A DNA stretch of 64,000 nucleotides from positions 496,001 through 560,000 of the forward strand of contig NZ_CBDBDD010000008.1 of assembly GCF_965203655.1 (NCBI RefSeq), read 5' to 3'. Each line of letters begins with the position of its first letter. The first letter of the stretch is position 1. Source of the stretch: Poriferisodalis sp965203655. GTDB lineage: Bacteria; Actinomycetota; Acidimicrobiia; Acidimicrobiales; Poriferisodalaceae. The notes under the pieces were generated by a model that was not told the origin of the DNA, ran no database searches, and was given only the letters and a program-made list of their open reading frames with translations. Made by a program: the position numbers and the translations under genes. Below, in pieces: positions 33,277 through 43,842 of this stretch.

Positions 33277-34524
33277 GTGACGCCCGACGGCGATCCGCGC
33301 CCGCGACGGATCGCCGAGCGGGAGCTCGTCTTTCTCTTGGGCGCCATCAGCGCCACCACGGCGCTGGGCATCGACATGGCGCTGCCCGCGTTCACCGACA
33401 TCCGGCTTGGGCTCGGTCTCGCTGCCGATTCGCCCCAGGTGGCGCTCACCGTCACGCTGTATTTCTTCGGCCTGGCCGGCGCGCAGCTGTTCTACGGCCC
33501 CTTCACCGACCGGTTCGGCCGCAAGCCGGTGCTGTACTCCGGGCTGGCGTTGTACACGCTTGGGGCGCTGGGCTCAGCGCTGGCGCCGACGTTCGGCGTG
33601 CTGATCGCGAGCCGGCTGGTCTGGGGCATCGGAGCCGCAGGGCCCCGCGCACTGTCGCTGGCGATCGGCCGCGACCTCTACGAGGGGGACCGGCTGGGCC
33701 GCGTGCTCTCGGCGGTCGCAGCGGTGTTCATGGTGGTGCCCGCGATCGCGCCGCTGATCGGCCAGGCAGTGCTCGCGCTCGGGTCGTGGCGCTGGGTGAT
33801 GGGCGCCCCGATGGTGCTGACGGTGGTGCTGGCGCTGTGGATCATCCGACTGCCCGAGTCGCTGCCGAACGAGCGCAGGCGCCCCCTCACCCTGGTGCGC
33901 ACCCGCGAGGCCATCACGGCGGTATTCACCAACAAGCTCACCATCGGCTCGGCGCTGGCGGTCATGTTCGACATGGGCTCGTTCTTCGCGTTCCTGGGCA
34001 GCAGCCAACTCGTCTTTGATGACGTGTACGGCCGCGGCGACGTGTTCGCGTACTACTTCGCCGGGATGAGCGTGTGCATGGGGCTGGTGGTGTTCACCGG
34101 CAGCCGGCTGGTGACCACGATCGGTGCTGACCGGATGATCGTGACGCTCCTGCCGACCACCGTGGTGCTGTCGTGCGCGCTCGCGCTCTGGTCGTGGCAG
34201 GCCGGCGGCACGCCGTCTTTCTTCGGCTGGTTTGCCGCGATCGTTGTCATCAATGCCGTGCGCACCTTCGTCAACCCGCTCATGCAGGCTCAGGCGATGG
34301 GGCCGATGGGTGAGCTGGCTGGCACCGCATCAGCGGTGATCGGCACGATCTCGGCGGGCGGCGGCGCGCTGCTGGCGATGCTGATCGACCGTATGATCGA
34401 TGGCTCGGTGACCCCGCTGGTCGTGGCCTACGCCGGCTACGGAGCGATCGGGCTCGGATTCGCCCTGTGGGCCCGCCGCCACCGGCTGGCACCGCCGACT
34501 GCCCACGCGCCGAACGCGCGCTGA
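33277..34524 (+). CDS. MFS drug-resistance transporter, Bcr/CflA type
   Basis: 415 residues, about 12 TM helices. It shows the Bcr/CflA pattern: ALGIDMALPAFTDI after TM1, and motif A GPFTDRFGRKPVLYSG in the 2-3 loop. A GPRALSLAIGRDLYEG segment follows in TM4-5. A GTG start lies 34 nt after nusB. Members export chloramphenicol, bicyclomycin or other small molecules; the substrate here is unknown. Confidence 0.85.
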   Translation: MTPDGDPRPRRIAERELVFLLGAISATTALGIDMALPAFTDIRLGLGLAADSPQVALTVTLYFFGLAGAQLFYGPFTDRFGRKPVLYSGLALYTLGALGSALAPTFGVLIASRLVWGIGAAGPRALSLAIGRDLYEGDRLGRVLSAVAAVFMVVPAIAPLIGQAVLALGSWRWVMGAPMVLTVVLALWIIRLPESLPNERRRPLTLVRTREAITAVFTNKLTIGSALAVMFDMGSFFAFLGSSQLVFDDVYGRGDVFAYYFAGMSVCMGLVVFTGSRLVTTIGADRMIVTLLPTTVVLSCALALWSWQAGGTPSFFGWFAAIVVINAVRTFVNPLMQAQAMGPMGELAGTASAVIGTISAGGGALLAMLIDRMIDGSVTPLVVAYAGYGAIGLGFALWARRHRLAPPTAHAPNAR

Positions 34525-34564
34525 GGTCCGCACCCGCGCCGCAGGGATGGTCGGCGCAGCGGCC

Positions 34565-34625
34565 TTGCACAGGGCTGATATGAAATATATGGAAAATGAT
34601 TGGAATGAACCTATACAGCGCGCAT
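34565..34625 (+). promoter_or_regulatory. AT-rich promoter region of the Tad-like operon
   Basis: A conspicuous AT-rich island in GC-rich DNA. Candidate elements are TTGCAC (34565-34570), with TATGGA 17 nt further on, and TATACA near 34612. It lies 80-130 nt upstream of the first gene of the Tad-like operon. Exact elements are uncertain. Confidence 0.45.
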
Positions 34626-34701
34626 AGAACTCCACGGCACCCCAGCGATGGCCTCGACAGCACGAGGCGGCTGCGGGAACCGAGTTCTCAGGAGCGGTGC
34701 C

Positions 34702-36627
34702 ATGGTCATCCCCCAGCGCCAAGACACAAGGGTCCGTCGCAGCATGTGCGCCGCTGCGGCAATAGTCGTGCTTGCTGCGGCCTGCAGCGGGAGCAACGCA
34801 GAGCCCGTCGATCTCGGCACGCCCATCTCGGCAGCGCCGAGCGTTGCCACGTCCGAGGCGCGTGACGATCCGCTCCTGCCGCAACAGGCCACCGAAGCGC
34901 GGCCGATCACTGCCGGCGACGGCAGCTTCCCGGTGCACTTGGCTCGTCCGCCGACTCCTGAGCTGCCGCCATCAGTCGACATCGGCGCCGGACGCGTCTG
35001 GATGCCCTCACCGCCATATCCCCCCTCACAAGCGGCTCGTCGGCCCATCCAGACGGGGTCGCAGTCGGCCTTGCTCGAAGACACCGGGGCCGGTACGCGA
35101 TACGTCGTTGATCAGCGTCAGCGATGGGCAGCGATGCCGCCGTATCTGCCGGCGGCACGGGACGCCTTCGAGCGGGGCGATCGAGTCGCTCGGAGGCGCG
35201 CCGGCACGGAATCGGCCTGGGAGCTGGTGATCGATCCATCCGGACTGGTGTACGAGGCCCACTTGACGGTCGATCGCCGCGCCGCCTACGACCACGTTTC
35301 GCTGTGCCCCCCGCATCCGACGCCGCAGACGCTCGGGATCGATGTTGGGCACAGCCCCCAGCAGCGTGACCGAGCGGCGGCAGCCGTCGAGGCCTTCATC
35401 GTGGGGATGCGGTCGCCCGGTGGCAGACCAATGCACTCGTGGGGCACCACGGCCAACGACGTTGCGAAGCTGCTTGTGTACAGCCCGGGCGAGCCAATGG
35501 AGCTTGCGCTCGGCGGCCACAGCCTGGCCGACGCGGGGTTCTTCCCCGGCGACTGGTCGGCACAAGCGAAGTCGTGGCTGACCCGTCTGGCAGCACATGG
35601 CGCGGTCGCCGACTCACTGGTCGGGCATGCCGCTGTCAGTCACGGCCCCGCCACGCTGTGGGAGGCGTGCAGCGATCTGGCCACGATCACGCCCGGTGCG
35701 TACACCGCGTCGCATCGCACCCGCCAGCTCGAGTCGCTGTGGGCTCGGGGTCTGCGCCTTGAGTTCACAACACCGCCCGTCGACCGTGCCTGGGTGGCCG
35801 ACCTCAGCGCGGCGGGACACGCACTCGCAGTCGTCTGCCATGAGCCGGGGCGGTCGTACCTCATCGATGCGTCGACCCGAGAGCGACGAGACGCTGGCAC
35901 TGATCATCCGGCACAGGTCGAGGCCATGTGGCTCACCTGGTCCCGGCTCAGCTTCCGGGTGCTGCGCAATGCGCTGTTTGAAGGCGGTTGCGACAGCGAT
36001 GCCTTTGCCAGCGCAGTGCAGTGGCTCCAAAGTGAGAAAGACGCTCACGCCGCGAGCATCGACTGGAACGAGCCCCGTGCGTGGGGCTCGGGCGTGCGCA
36101 ACCAGTGGATCGCCGTCCGCGAGTGGGTGGAGATGCCCCAAGCCGAGGCGTGGCAGGCGCACCGCGATCATCGCTGGCACTTGGCACTCTGGTGCCAGAC
36201 CGGCATCCCTGTCGGCGCACTGGTCGACGGCGAGCTGTTGAGACCTGAGCTGTCGCCGCACTGCACGCCCGAGCAGTGGTCGGCGTTGCGGGATGCCGCA
36301 GCGGAAGCTCCTGAGGTCACCTGGGAGCTCTCGGCCACGAAATGGGAACCGGGCGCAAGCTGGCACGAGCGCATGTACCTCTCGCCGTTCAAGTCGCTAG
36401 AGCAGATCCTCGGTTGCCCGCCGGCCGAGGACGTCATCGCCGAAGCGGCAGCCAAGCCGCCAGATCGGCGGGTGAAGAAGCCGTGGCCGCCGGGCTCTCT
36501 GCCACTCACCCCCGCAGATCACGCCTACCCGCGCCCGATGCCGCCGTGCGCCGAAGCCGACTGGCCGCCGCCGACCGAGAACTACTGGTGGCCCGAGGCT
36601 GCGCCGCTGACCGAGGCATCCTCATGA
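34702..36627 (+). CDS. Large lipoprotein at head of Tad-like operon, unknown family
   Basis: 641 residues. Signal peptide with basic start (RQDTRVRRS), hydrophobic core and lipobox AAAC with Cys28, so a surface lipoprotein. The mature part is Pro-rich for 100 residues, then a globular region rich in Trp and His (NDVAKLLVYSPGEPMELALGG; LWEACSDLATITPGAY). The C-terminus is Pro-rich (WPPPTENYWWPEAAP). No known domain recognised. aggag precedes ATG 34702. The stop overlaps the next gene by 4 nt, tying it to the pilus-like locus. Confidence 0.7.
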   Translation: MVIPQRQDTRVRRSMCAAAAIVVLAAACSGSNAEPVDLGTPISAAPSVATSEARDDPLLPQQATEARPITAGDGSFPVHLARPPTPELPPSVDIGAGRVWMPSPPYPPSQAARRPIQTGSQSALLEDTGAGTRYVVDQRQRWAAMPPYLPAARDAFERGDRVARRRAGTESAWELVIDPSGLVYEAHLTVDRRAAYDHVSLCPPHPTPQTLGIDVGHSPQQRDRAAAAVEAFIVGMRSPGGRPMHSWGTTANDVAKLLVYSPGEPMELALGGHSLADAGFFPGDWSAQAKSWLTRLAAHGAVADSLVGHAAVSHGPATLWEACSDLATITPGAYTASHRTRQLESLWARGLRLEFTTPPVDRAWVADLSAAGHALAVVCHEPGRSYLIDASTRERRDAGTDHPAQVEAMWLTWSRLSFRVLRNALFEGGCDSDAFASAVQWLQSEKDAHAASIDWNEPRAWGSGVRNQWIAVREWVEMPQAEAWQAHRDHRWHLALWCQTGIPVGALVDGELLRPELSPHCTPEQWSALRDAAAEAPEVTWELSATKWEPGASWHERMYLSPFKSLEQILGCPPAEDVIAEAAAKPPDRRVKKPWPPGSLPLTPADHAYPRPMPPCAEADWPPPTENYWWPEAAPLTEASS

Positions 36628-39083
36628 GCGCCCTGCGCCGCAGACCGGCTCAGTCTCTTGGCGGACGTCGAATCGGCGCACAGCGAGCAGCCTGGTGGAC
36701 ACTCGCCGTCGTGCTGGCTGTCCTCCCACTCGCCCTGGCGGCCGGGCGCAGCAACGCGGCCGCGGCGCAGACGTCGGTGGCACCGGTGCTGAGCTGTCCC
36801 GCTGGCATGGCGCTCGACAGCGCCAGCGGAACGTGCCTCACCGTGCGTACCGAGACCGTGGCCCGTTCGATGGGCTGCCCCGCCGGTTGGAATGGCATCG
36901 CCGGACCTGGCAGCAGCTTGCTGTGTCAGCGTCGCATCGAGCGCCGTGTGGACACCGGGCGGACCCGGCGCGTGCACAGCCATACGACAACTTCGGATGT
37001 GTGGATACGTACGGGTACCGAGCAGGTGCAGACCGGCACGCGGCGGGTCTGGGTGCCGCCGCGCACCGTGGTGTACCCGCTCGTCCCGCCGGTGCGCGCG
37101 CAAGTGGGCACCCGGACGGAAAGGGTTCAGGTCACGATGCCCGGTCCGCCCGTCAGCTACGAGGTTCCGTACAAGGCGAAAGTCACGCGAACCCGGCAGG
37201 TGGAGCGTTGCGCTTTCCATCCGGTCACGGGCATGACGTGCTGGAACGAGACCGTCACCGAGACCTCCACCGAGACGCGCACGCGCTCGGTGTGCTGCAG
37301 GCCGGGCCCTGACATCGTCCAGACCGTCACCCGTGAGGTTCCCGTCTACGAGTGGCAGACGACCACGACCTCTACAGAGCCCGGCTACTGGGACACCGAG
37401 CCGGTGTACTCCGAGCGCGAGACCGGCTACTGGCACACGGTCGAGTCGGTGCACTACACCACCGAGCCGATCTACGAGACCAAGGTCGAATTGCAAACCC
37501 AGCCAGCGACGCTGGCCCCCTGTGCCGCCGGCTGGCAGCTTGCGGGAGGCCAGTGTTCGCGAACGGTCCTCGGCGCCCCATCCGCGGCACCGACCCAGCA
37601 GTGCCCATCGGGCTCGGTGCCGCGTTACGGCGATGCGCTGGTCGGCACCGGTCCGTCAGTGCTGTCCTGCCAATCGTCAGCGCCCGGCTCGAAGCCCGAC
37701 ACCGGCACCGAGCAGGAAGACAGCGGCGGCCCTGACGACAGCCCCGACGGCGGCGCGCGGCCGCTGCATCACCTCGCCGGCGAGAGCGACGAGCGGCTGG
37801 CCGAGTTGGGCATCCACCGCTGTGCAAACGGGCTGCTCTCGTACGTGCCCTGCGACGAGCTGCCGGGCCGCAGCTGGGGCAGTGATCCCGACATCTGCGA
37901 CGGCATCGAGGGCACGACCTACCGCCCAGACCACGGCGGAAGCTGCGTTACCGCGAGCGATCTGCTCAACAAGTGCACGACGCCCGGCGATTGCGATGAG
38001 ACCACCATCCGCACCTATTGCCCCGCAATCGGCGAGCTGGCAAGCACGCAGATACAGGAGCACGCTCACCCAGTCCGCGGCGCGGAGACCTACCGGGTAT
38101 GCATCTTCGACTGCTCGAGTTTCGGCACCTTGCCGCCGTATGTGCGAACGCGCATCAACGGCTCCTACGACTACGCCTGCCTTCCTGCGCCGGAACCCGA
38201 TGAAGAGCCGACGCCGACCACCACGACCACGGCCCCCACTACGACCACGACGACGCACGAAAGGGAACAGGACGAGGAGGACGACCCGGTCGATGATGAT
38301 CCGGTTGAGGACGACCCGGTCGATGATGATCCGGTTGAGGATGATCCGTTCGATGATGACCCGGTCGGCCGGCCCAGGCCCGAGCGCCCCGTCGACACGG
38401 CACCACCGCCGGTTCCCGAGTGCGATCTGCTGCCGCCGGAGTCGCTGCTCGCGACCGATGCCGACGAGCTGACCTGGAAGTCGAACGTGGCGGCCGCGGG
38501 CCGGCGCCGGCATCAGACCGACATGCCCGGCGACGGTGCGTACTTGCAGACAGCACCGGGGCGCGGCTGGATGGAGACGGCCGGATCCCTAAATGTGGCT
38601 GAGGGCCGCTGCAGCTGGGTGGCGACATCGGTGCGCACCACTTGGTCAGAGCTGCAGCCGTGGGACCCGGCGGACCGCGTTCGCATGGCCGCCGACGACC
38701 ACCCCATCGACGGCACCCGGCACTTGGTCGCTCGCTGGGATGCGCTCAGCCCGCAGCAGCAACAGACAGTGCGGCGGTGGCGAGCCGACCCGGTGGAGGT
38801 CGATGCAGCCTGCACCGTCAGGCAGGCCGGCTCGACGCGATCGGCTCGCACCGATTGCGCGTGGGTGCTGAGCATTCCGGGCGCATACCTCTGGTCTGCA
38901 CAGGTGTGTTTGCAGCCAGTGCCCGACTCGGGCGGCCAGCGGCGCGCCGAGCCTGGTGACGACCCGCTGGAGACGGATGCCGATTGCTGGATCACGCTCG
39001 GCGAGGGCGTCGACTGGATTCGCTCGGTCGGCGACTACGCCGACGGCCGCGTGACTGTCACCGGCGACGGGAGCGGTTCGTGA
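36624..39083 (+). CDS. Secreted Cys-rich protein with acidic repeat linker
   Basis: 819 residues, no family recognised. N-terminal signal/TM segment at about 24-42. Residues 50-300 are Cys- and Thr-rich with recurring aromatic beta-like units (EPGYWDTEPVY, ETGYWHTVESVHY, TEPIYETKV). A central Cys-containing domain follows (CDELPGR, CTTPGDCDETT). A linker of poly-Thr and then acidic repeats (about residues 530-585) leads to a C-terminal Trp/Cys domain. The layout suggests a cell-surface or extracellular protein stabilised by disulfides, perhaps an adhesin or export substrate of the Tad-like apparatus; this is inference. The start overlaps the upstream stop (ATGA) and the stop overlaps the next start (GTGA). 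Confidence 0.7.
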   Translation: MSALRRRPAQSLGGRRIGAQRAAWWTLAVVLAVLPLALAAGRSNAAAAQTSVAPVLSCPAGMALDSASGTCLTVRTETVARSMGCPAGWNGIAGPGSSLLCQRRIERRVDTGRTRRVHSHTTTSDVWIRTGTEQVQTGTRRVWVPPRTVVYPLVPPVRAQVGTRTERVQVTMPGPPVSYEVPYKAKVTRTRQVERCAFHPVTGMTCWNETVTETSTETRTRSVCCRPGPDIVQTVTREVPVYEWQTTTTSTEPGYWDTEPVYSERETGYWHTVESVHYTTEPIYETKVELQTQPATLAPCAAGWQLAGGQCSRTVLGAPSAAPTQQCPSGSVPRYGDALVGTGPSVLSCQSSAPGSKPDTGTEQEDSGGPDDSPDGGARPLHHLAGESDERLAELGIHRCANGLLSYVPCDELPGRSWGSDPDICDGIEGTTYRPDHGGSCVTASDLLNKCTTPGDCDETTIRTYCPAIGELASTQIQEHAHPVRGAETYRVCIFDCSSFGTLPPYVRTRINGSYDYACLPAPEPDEEPTPTTTTTAPTTTTTTHEREQDEEDDPVDDDPVEDDPVDDDPVEDDPFDDDPVGRPRPERPVDTAPPPVPECDLLPPESLLATDADELTWKSNVAAAGRRRHQTDMPGDGAYLQTAPGRGWMETAGSLNVAEGRCSWVATSVRTTWSELQPWDPADRVRMAADDHPIDGTRHLVARWDALSPQQQQTVRRWRADPVEVDAACTVRQAGSTRSARTDCAWVLSIPGAYLWSAQVCLQPVPDSGGQRRAEPGDDPLETDADCWITLGEGVDWIRSVGDYADGRVTVTGDGSGS
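38281..38370 (+). repeat. 30-bp tandem coding repeat (DDPVDDDPVE units)
   Basis: In-frame minisatellite within the Cys-rich protein gene. Two nearly identical 30-nt units and a degenerate third encode DPVDDDPVED, DPVDDDPVED and DPFDDDPVGR. It follows a run of ACC/ACG Thr codons. Likely a flexible acidic spacer, with copy number prone to change by slippage. Confidence 0.85.
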
Positions 39084-39889
39084 CGATGCCTGCCCGCCCC
39101 GGATTCGGCGTCGACGATCAGGCGTCTGCCGCGCCCGGCGTGGCGCACTCTGGCATCGAACCGTGGCGGCTTGGCGTTGCCGCGCTGATCGTCGCTGTCG
39201 TCGTGGCAGCGATCTGGCTGTGGGGTCGCCCGCACCGGGAGTCTCCGCCAGCGCTCGTGGCGGTGACGTCCGAGGCGTGGCTCGCGGGCCAGCCGCCAGG
39301 CGCGTACGAGGTCGCAGCAGTTCCGCAGGATCTCGCCGGCCGGTTCGTCGATCCTGATTCGATTGCTGGCAACGTCGTGGCCTTCGACGTCCCGGCGGGA
39401 ACCTTCGTCACGCCGGCCCTGCTCGGCTCGCCTGGCGCAGCCGCCGGCGCACACACTGCCATACGCCTGAGCGCGGACACTTCCGCGTGGCCCGAGCCCG
39501 GCCCGCGTGCCGGCAGCCGCGCCGTCGTGGCCGGTGTGCTGGGCGGCTGCGCACTCGACGTGACCACCTTGGCGGGCGGCGCGGACGGGAGCATCGTGGT
39601 GCATGTCGATGCAGCCGGCGCAGCTCGCTATGCGCATGCGGCTGAGCTCGACGGGCTCGTGGTCTGGCCGGCACCGCCCGACGGCTGGCCCGAATGCCGA
39701 CCGGCGGGTGCTGGCAGCTCGCCCATGCCGTCGCAGCAGTTCGGCGGCCAAGCGCCCTACGGAAGGGGCAGCCAAACCCAGTCGGGACCCCGCAGCGACG
39801 CGCAGTGGGGTTATGGCGGCGACACCCCGGCGGGTTCCGGCAACGAGGCCCCGGCACCGGAACAACTCGGGGAGCAGGCGGGGGGCTGA
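39080..39889 (+). CDS. SAF/CpaB-like single-TM protein
   Basis: 269 residues from GTG 39080, overlapping the upstream stop (GTGA). A cytosolic N-terminus of about 30 residues, a TM helix at about 30-49 (RLGVAALIVAVVVAAIWLW), then a SAF-type segment (VDPDSIAGNVVAFDVPAGTFVTPALL) as in CpaB/RcpC proteins that assemble the outer parts of Flp pili. The C-terminus is Gly/Gln/Ser-rich and disordered. The assignment rests on the SAF pattern and the Tad context. Confidence 0.65.
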   Translation: MTMPARPGFGVDDQASAAPGVAHSGIEPWRLGVAALIVAVVVAAIWLWGRPHRESPPALVAVTSEAWLAGQPPGAYEVAAVPQDLAGRFVDPDSIAGNVVAFDVPAGTFVTPALLGSPGAAAGAHTAIRLSADTSAWPEPGPRAGSRAVVAGVLGGCALDVTTLAGGADGSIVVHVDAAGAARYAHAAELDGLVVWPAPPDGWPECRPAGAGSSPMPSQQFGGQAPYGRGSQTQSGPRSDAQWGYGGDTPAGSGNEAPAPEQLGEQAGG

Positions 39890-39892
39890 GCA

Positions 39893-41886
<1,994 letters not shown>

Positions 41887-41893
<7 letters not shown>

Positions 41894-42660
41894 AGTTCGC
41901 GGCACTCGGCGCAGCGGGATGCGCAGCAGCGCTGTGGCTGCTGCTCGGCACCGGCCACCGGGCCCGTTCGCGCGGCGAGGAATCGTCCCGCTGGCCCCTC
42001 TTCATCACTGGAGCAGCTGCATTCGTAGCCGGACTGGCCTTCGGGCCGACGGCGGCTGGCCTCGCAGGCGCGGTGGTCGGCATCGGTGCGTGGTGCGGCG
42101 CGTGCATCGTCCGCAGCCGCCAGCGTGTCAGCGCGACAGAATCCGTGGCGCAGTTTGCAGCGATCCTCGCCAATCAGGCTCAGGTGTCGCGCACAGTGGT
42201 GGATGCGCTTGAGACCTCGGCGCCATTGGCCACCGGACCGATCGCGCACACCGCAGCGAGGCTTGTCGAGGAATGCCGCAGCGTCGGGGTCGAGGCGGCG
42301 GCGCAGCGGTTCGCAGCGGGCGCCGACGGCGCGGTCGCGGCCTGGCTGGCCGATGTCGTGGCGGTCGCTGCGGCGAGCGGCGGCCAGTGGGTGCCGATCT
42401 TGGGCGTGCTGGAAGCCGAAGCTGCGGAGGCCGCCTCCACAGCGCGCCATTTTCACCGTCACGTCGCCGCCAACCTGCCTCAGCTCGGGCTCGCAGCAGT
42501 TCTCGGCGCCGGGGTTGCGCTCGGCAGCGCGCTGGTCAGCCCGGACGCGTGGGCGTGGCTGTCGGGCACGCAGGGCCAGCGCGTCGGGCTCGCCGCTGTC
42601 GTGGTCGCTGTGGCGATCAGCGCCCGGCCGCTCAGTGCGGCGTGGGAGATGCTCCGGTGA
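41887..42660 (+). CDS. TadB-like inner-membrane platform protein
   Basis: 257 residues from GTG 41887, overlapping the ATPase stop. T2SSF/TadB pattern: N-terminal TM helices, a cytoplasmic helical domain with SVAQFAAILANQAQVSRTVV and VAAASGGQWVPILGVLE, then two C-terminal TM helices (LGLAAVLGAGVALGSALV and VGLAAVVVAVAISA). Platform protein on which the TadA ATPase acts. The terminal codons ATG CTC CGG TGA are part of a sequence repeated twice downstream. Confidence 0.8.
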
Positions 42661-42761
42661 CGGTGACGCCCGACGGGGAGCTGCCATCGGCCTGGGGAGA
42701 TGCTCCGGTGACCGTGTCGTCCGCGGCCGGGCGCCGTCGGCCTGGGGAGATGCTGCGATGA
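42644..42761 (+). repeat. 50-bp periodic repeat between tadB-like and tadC-like genes
   Basis: Three copies of gggagatgctccggtga-type sequence at 42644-42660, 42694-42711 and 42744-42761 (the last reads ggggagatgctgcgatga), exactly 50 bp apart. Each copy carries a ggggag ribosome-site core followed 8 nt later by GTG or ATG. The first copy ends the tadB-like gene, the last supplies the ribosome site and start of the tadC-like gene. Confidence 0.85.
42657..42761 (+). CDS. Possible 34-residue coupling mini-ORF
   Basis: GTG 42657 overlaps the tadB stop (GTGA), and the ORF's TGA (42759-42761) overlaps the tadC start (ATGA). The peptide contains PSAWGDAPVTV and ends GEMLR. The ORF could carry terminating ribosomes across the gap between tadB and tadC. 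It arises wholly from the 50-bp duplication, so the product may have no role of its own. Confidence 0.4.
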   Translation: MTVTPDGELPSAWGDAPVTVSSAAGRRRPGEMLR

Positions 42762-43525
42762 GCGGGCCGTGGCCGCCGGTGGGCGCGCTCGGCATCTGGC
42801 TGATGGCCGCCGTGAGCGCGTGTGCCGCGATCGGGCTGCTGGCGTCGAGCGAGCGTCGCCGCCGGAACCGCCGGAGGCTGACCGCGTTGGGCTGGAGTCC
42901 GGCGCGGCTCGCGAGCCTGACAGTGATCGTGGCTGTCTGCACCATCGCTGTCGGCTTCGTTGCCGCAGGTCGGCTGTCAGCCAGCGGGGAGACCTCGCCG
43001 GCAACGGCGCTGGCCTGGGCACTGCTGGTCGCCGTGGTGACGGCGTGGGCCGTGCCCGGTCTGATGGCTGGCGCCGTGCTCGCCGGTCACCGGCGCCGCG
43101 CCGATGCAGCCGTGCTGCTGTGGCTGCGCCGTATACGCCTCTTCGTGGCGGCTGGGCATCCGATCAGCGTGGCGGTGCTCGACGCCGCCGAGCGCGTCAC
43201 CGACCCCGCATTCGCACCCGCCGCCGGCGCGGTCAACGCAGCCGTGCTCGGCGGGCGCGACCCGCTGGCAGCGGTGGCGACGCAGCTCGGGGATTCGCCG
43301 ACGGCGTCACTGCTGCGCACGGTCGACGCTGCCGAGCGTTCCGGCGCCGCGGCCTCGCAGCTCCTCGACCGAGTTCTCGACCGTGTCGTGCGAGCCATGG
43401 ACGACCGCCGCCGCGAGTCCATCGACCGCCTCGCCCGCTCAGTAGGCGCATCCGCCTCGCTGCTCGCAGTGGTCGCCTCAGCCGTCGTCATGGTGACCGT
43501 CGTCATGACCCTCCCCGCGGCGTGA
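42758..43525 (+). CDS. TadC-like inner-membrane platform protein
   Basis: 255 residues. TM helices at the N-terminus (WLMAAVSACAAIGLLA), centre (LTVIVAVCTIAVGFVAAG; ALLVAVVTAWAVPGLMAG) and C-terminus (ASLLAVVASAVVMVTVVMTL). The cytoplasmic helical domain has LLWLRRIRLFVAAGHPISVAVL, TVDAAERSGAAASQLLDRV and RVVRAMDDRRRESIDRLA, the T2SSF/TadC pattern. ATG 42758 has ggggag 8 nt upstream. Second membrane-platform component of the Tad-like system. Confidence 0.78.
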   Translation: MSGPWPPVGALGIWLMAAVSACAAIGLLASSERRRRNRRRLTALGWSPARLASLTVIVAVCTIAVGFVAAGRLSASGETSPATALAWALLVAVVTAWAVPGLMAGAVLAGHRRRADAAVLLWLRRIRLFVAAGHPISVAVLDAAERVTDPAFAPAAGAVNAAVLGGRDPLAAVATQLGDSPTASLLRTVDAAERSGAAASQLLDRVLDRVVRAMDDRRRESIDRLARSVGASASLLAVVASAVVMVTVVMTLPAA

Positions 43526-43561
43526 GCAACGAGCGCCTTTCCGATACCGATGATCCCGACC

Positions 43562-43577
43562 GCCCGCAGAAGCGGGC
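43562..43577 (+). promoter_or_regulatory. Hairpin before small TM gene
   Basis: Perfect 6-bp stem gcccgc (43562-43567)/gcgggc (43572-43577) with AGAA loop, ending 1 nt before the aaggag ribosome site. Possibly an mRNA-processing or stabilising element that raises expression of the following small protein, as often needed for pilins. Function inferred. Confidence 0.4.
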
Positions 43578-43590
43578 AAGGAGCAAACAC

Positions 43591-43803
43591 ATGGATTCAC
43601 CAGTCACCAAGCTGATCTTCATCGCCGCCGCCGTCGCCGCCTCGATTCTCGTTGTGACGGTCATGTGGACCACGCTCGGCAATAACGCCCCGCAAGCTCA
43701 TGACAGCACGGTCGATCTCAGCAAGATCACAACCGACAAGCTGTGCGAAGCCGTCGGCGGCGATTGGGACGGCAGCAAGAAATGCACTCCGAAGTCTGGC
43801 TAG
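43591..43803 (+). CDS. Small single-TM protein at pilin position of Tad-like operon
   Basis: 70 residues. One TM helix near 8-27 (LIFIAAAVAASILVVTVMW), then a short exported tail with two cysteines (KLCEAVGGDW, KKCTP) that could form a disulfide. A strong aaggag ribosome site lies 7 nt before ATG 43591; GTG 43522, which overlaps the tadC stop, would add 23 charged residues. It occupies the place expected for the Flp prepilin but lacks the prepilin GxxxxEY cleavage motif, so I do not call it Flp. Confidence 0.65.
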   Translation: MDSPVTKLIFIAAAVAASILVVTVMWTTLGNNAPQAHDSTVDLSKITTDKLCEAVGGDWDGSKKCTPKSG

Positions 43804-43842
43804 GCCATCTGATCAGTCCGCATCCTGTCGCAGTGGCTTGAC

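Noticed and set aside
38281..38370. Regular repeat considered as a CRISPR array or minisatellite element
   Set aside because: Units are contiguous, without spacers, and in frame within a secreted protein gene.
43591..43803. Flp major prepilin
   Set aside because: Position and size fit, but the GxxxxEY processing site is absent; kept as an unnamed single-TM protein.
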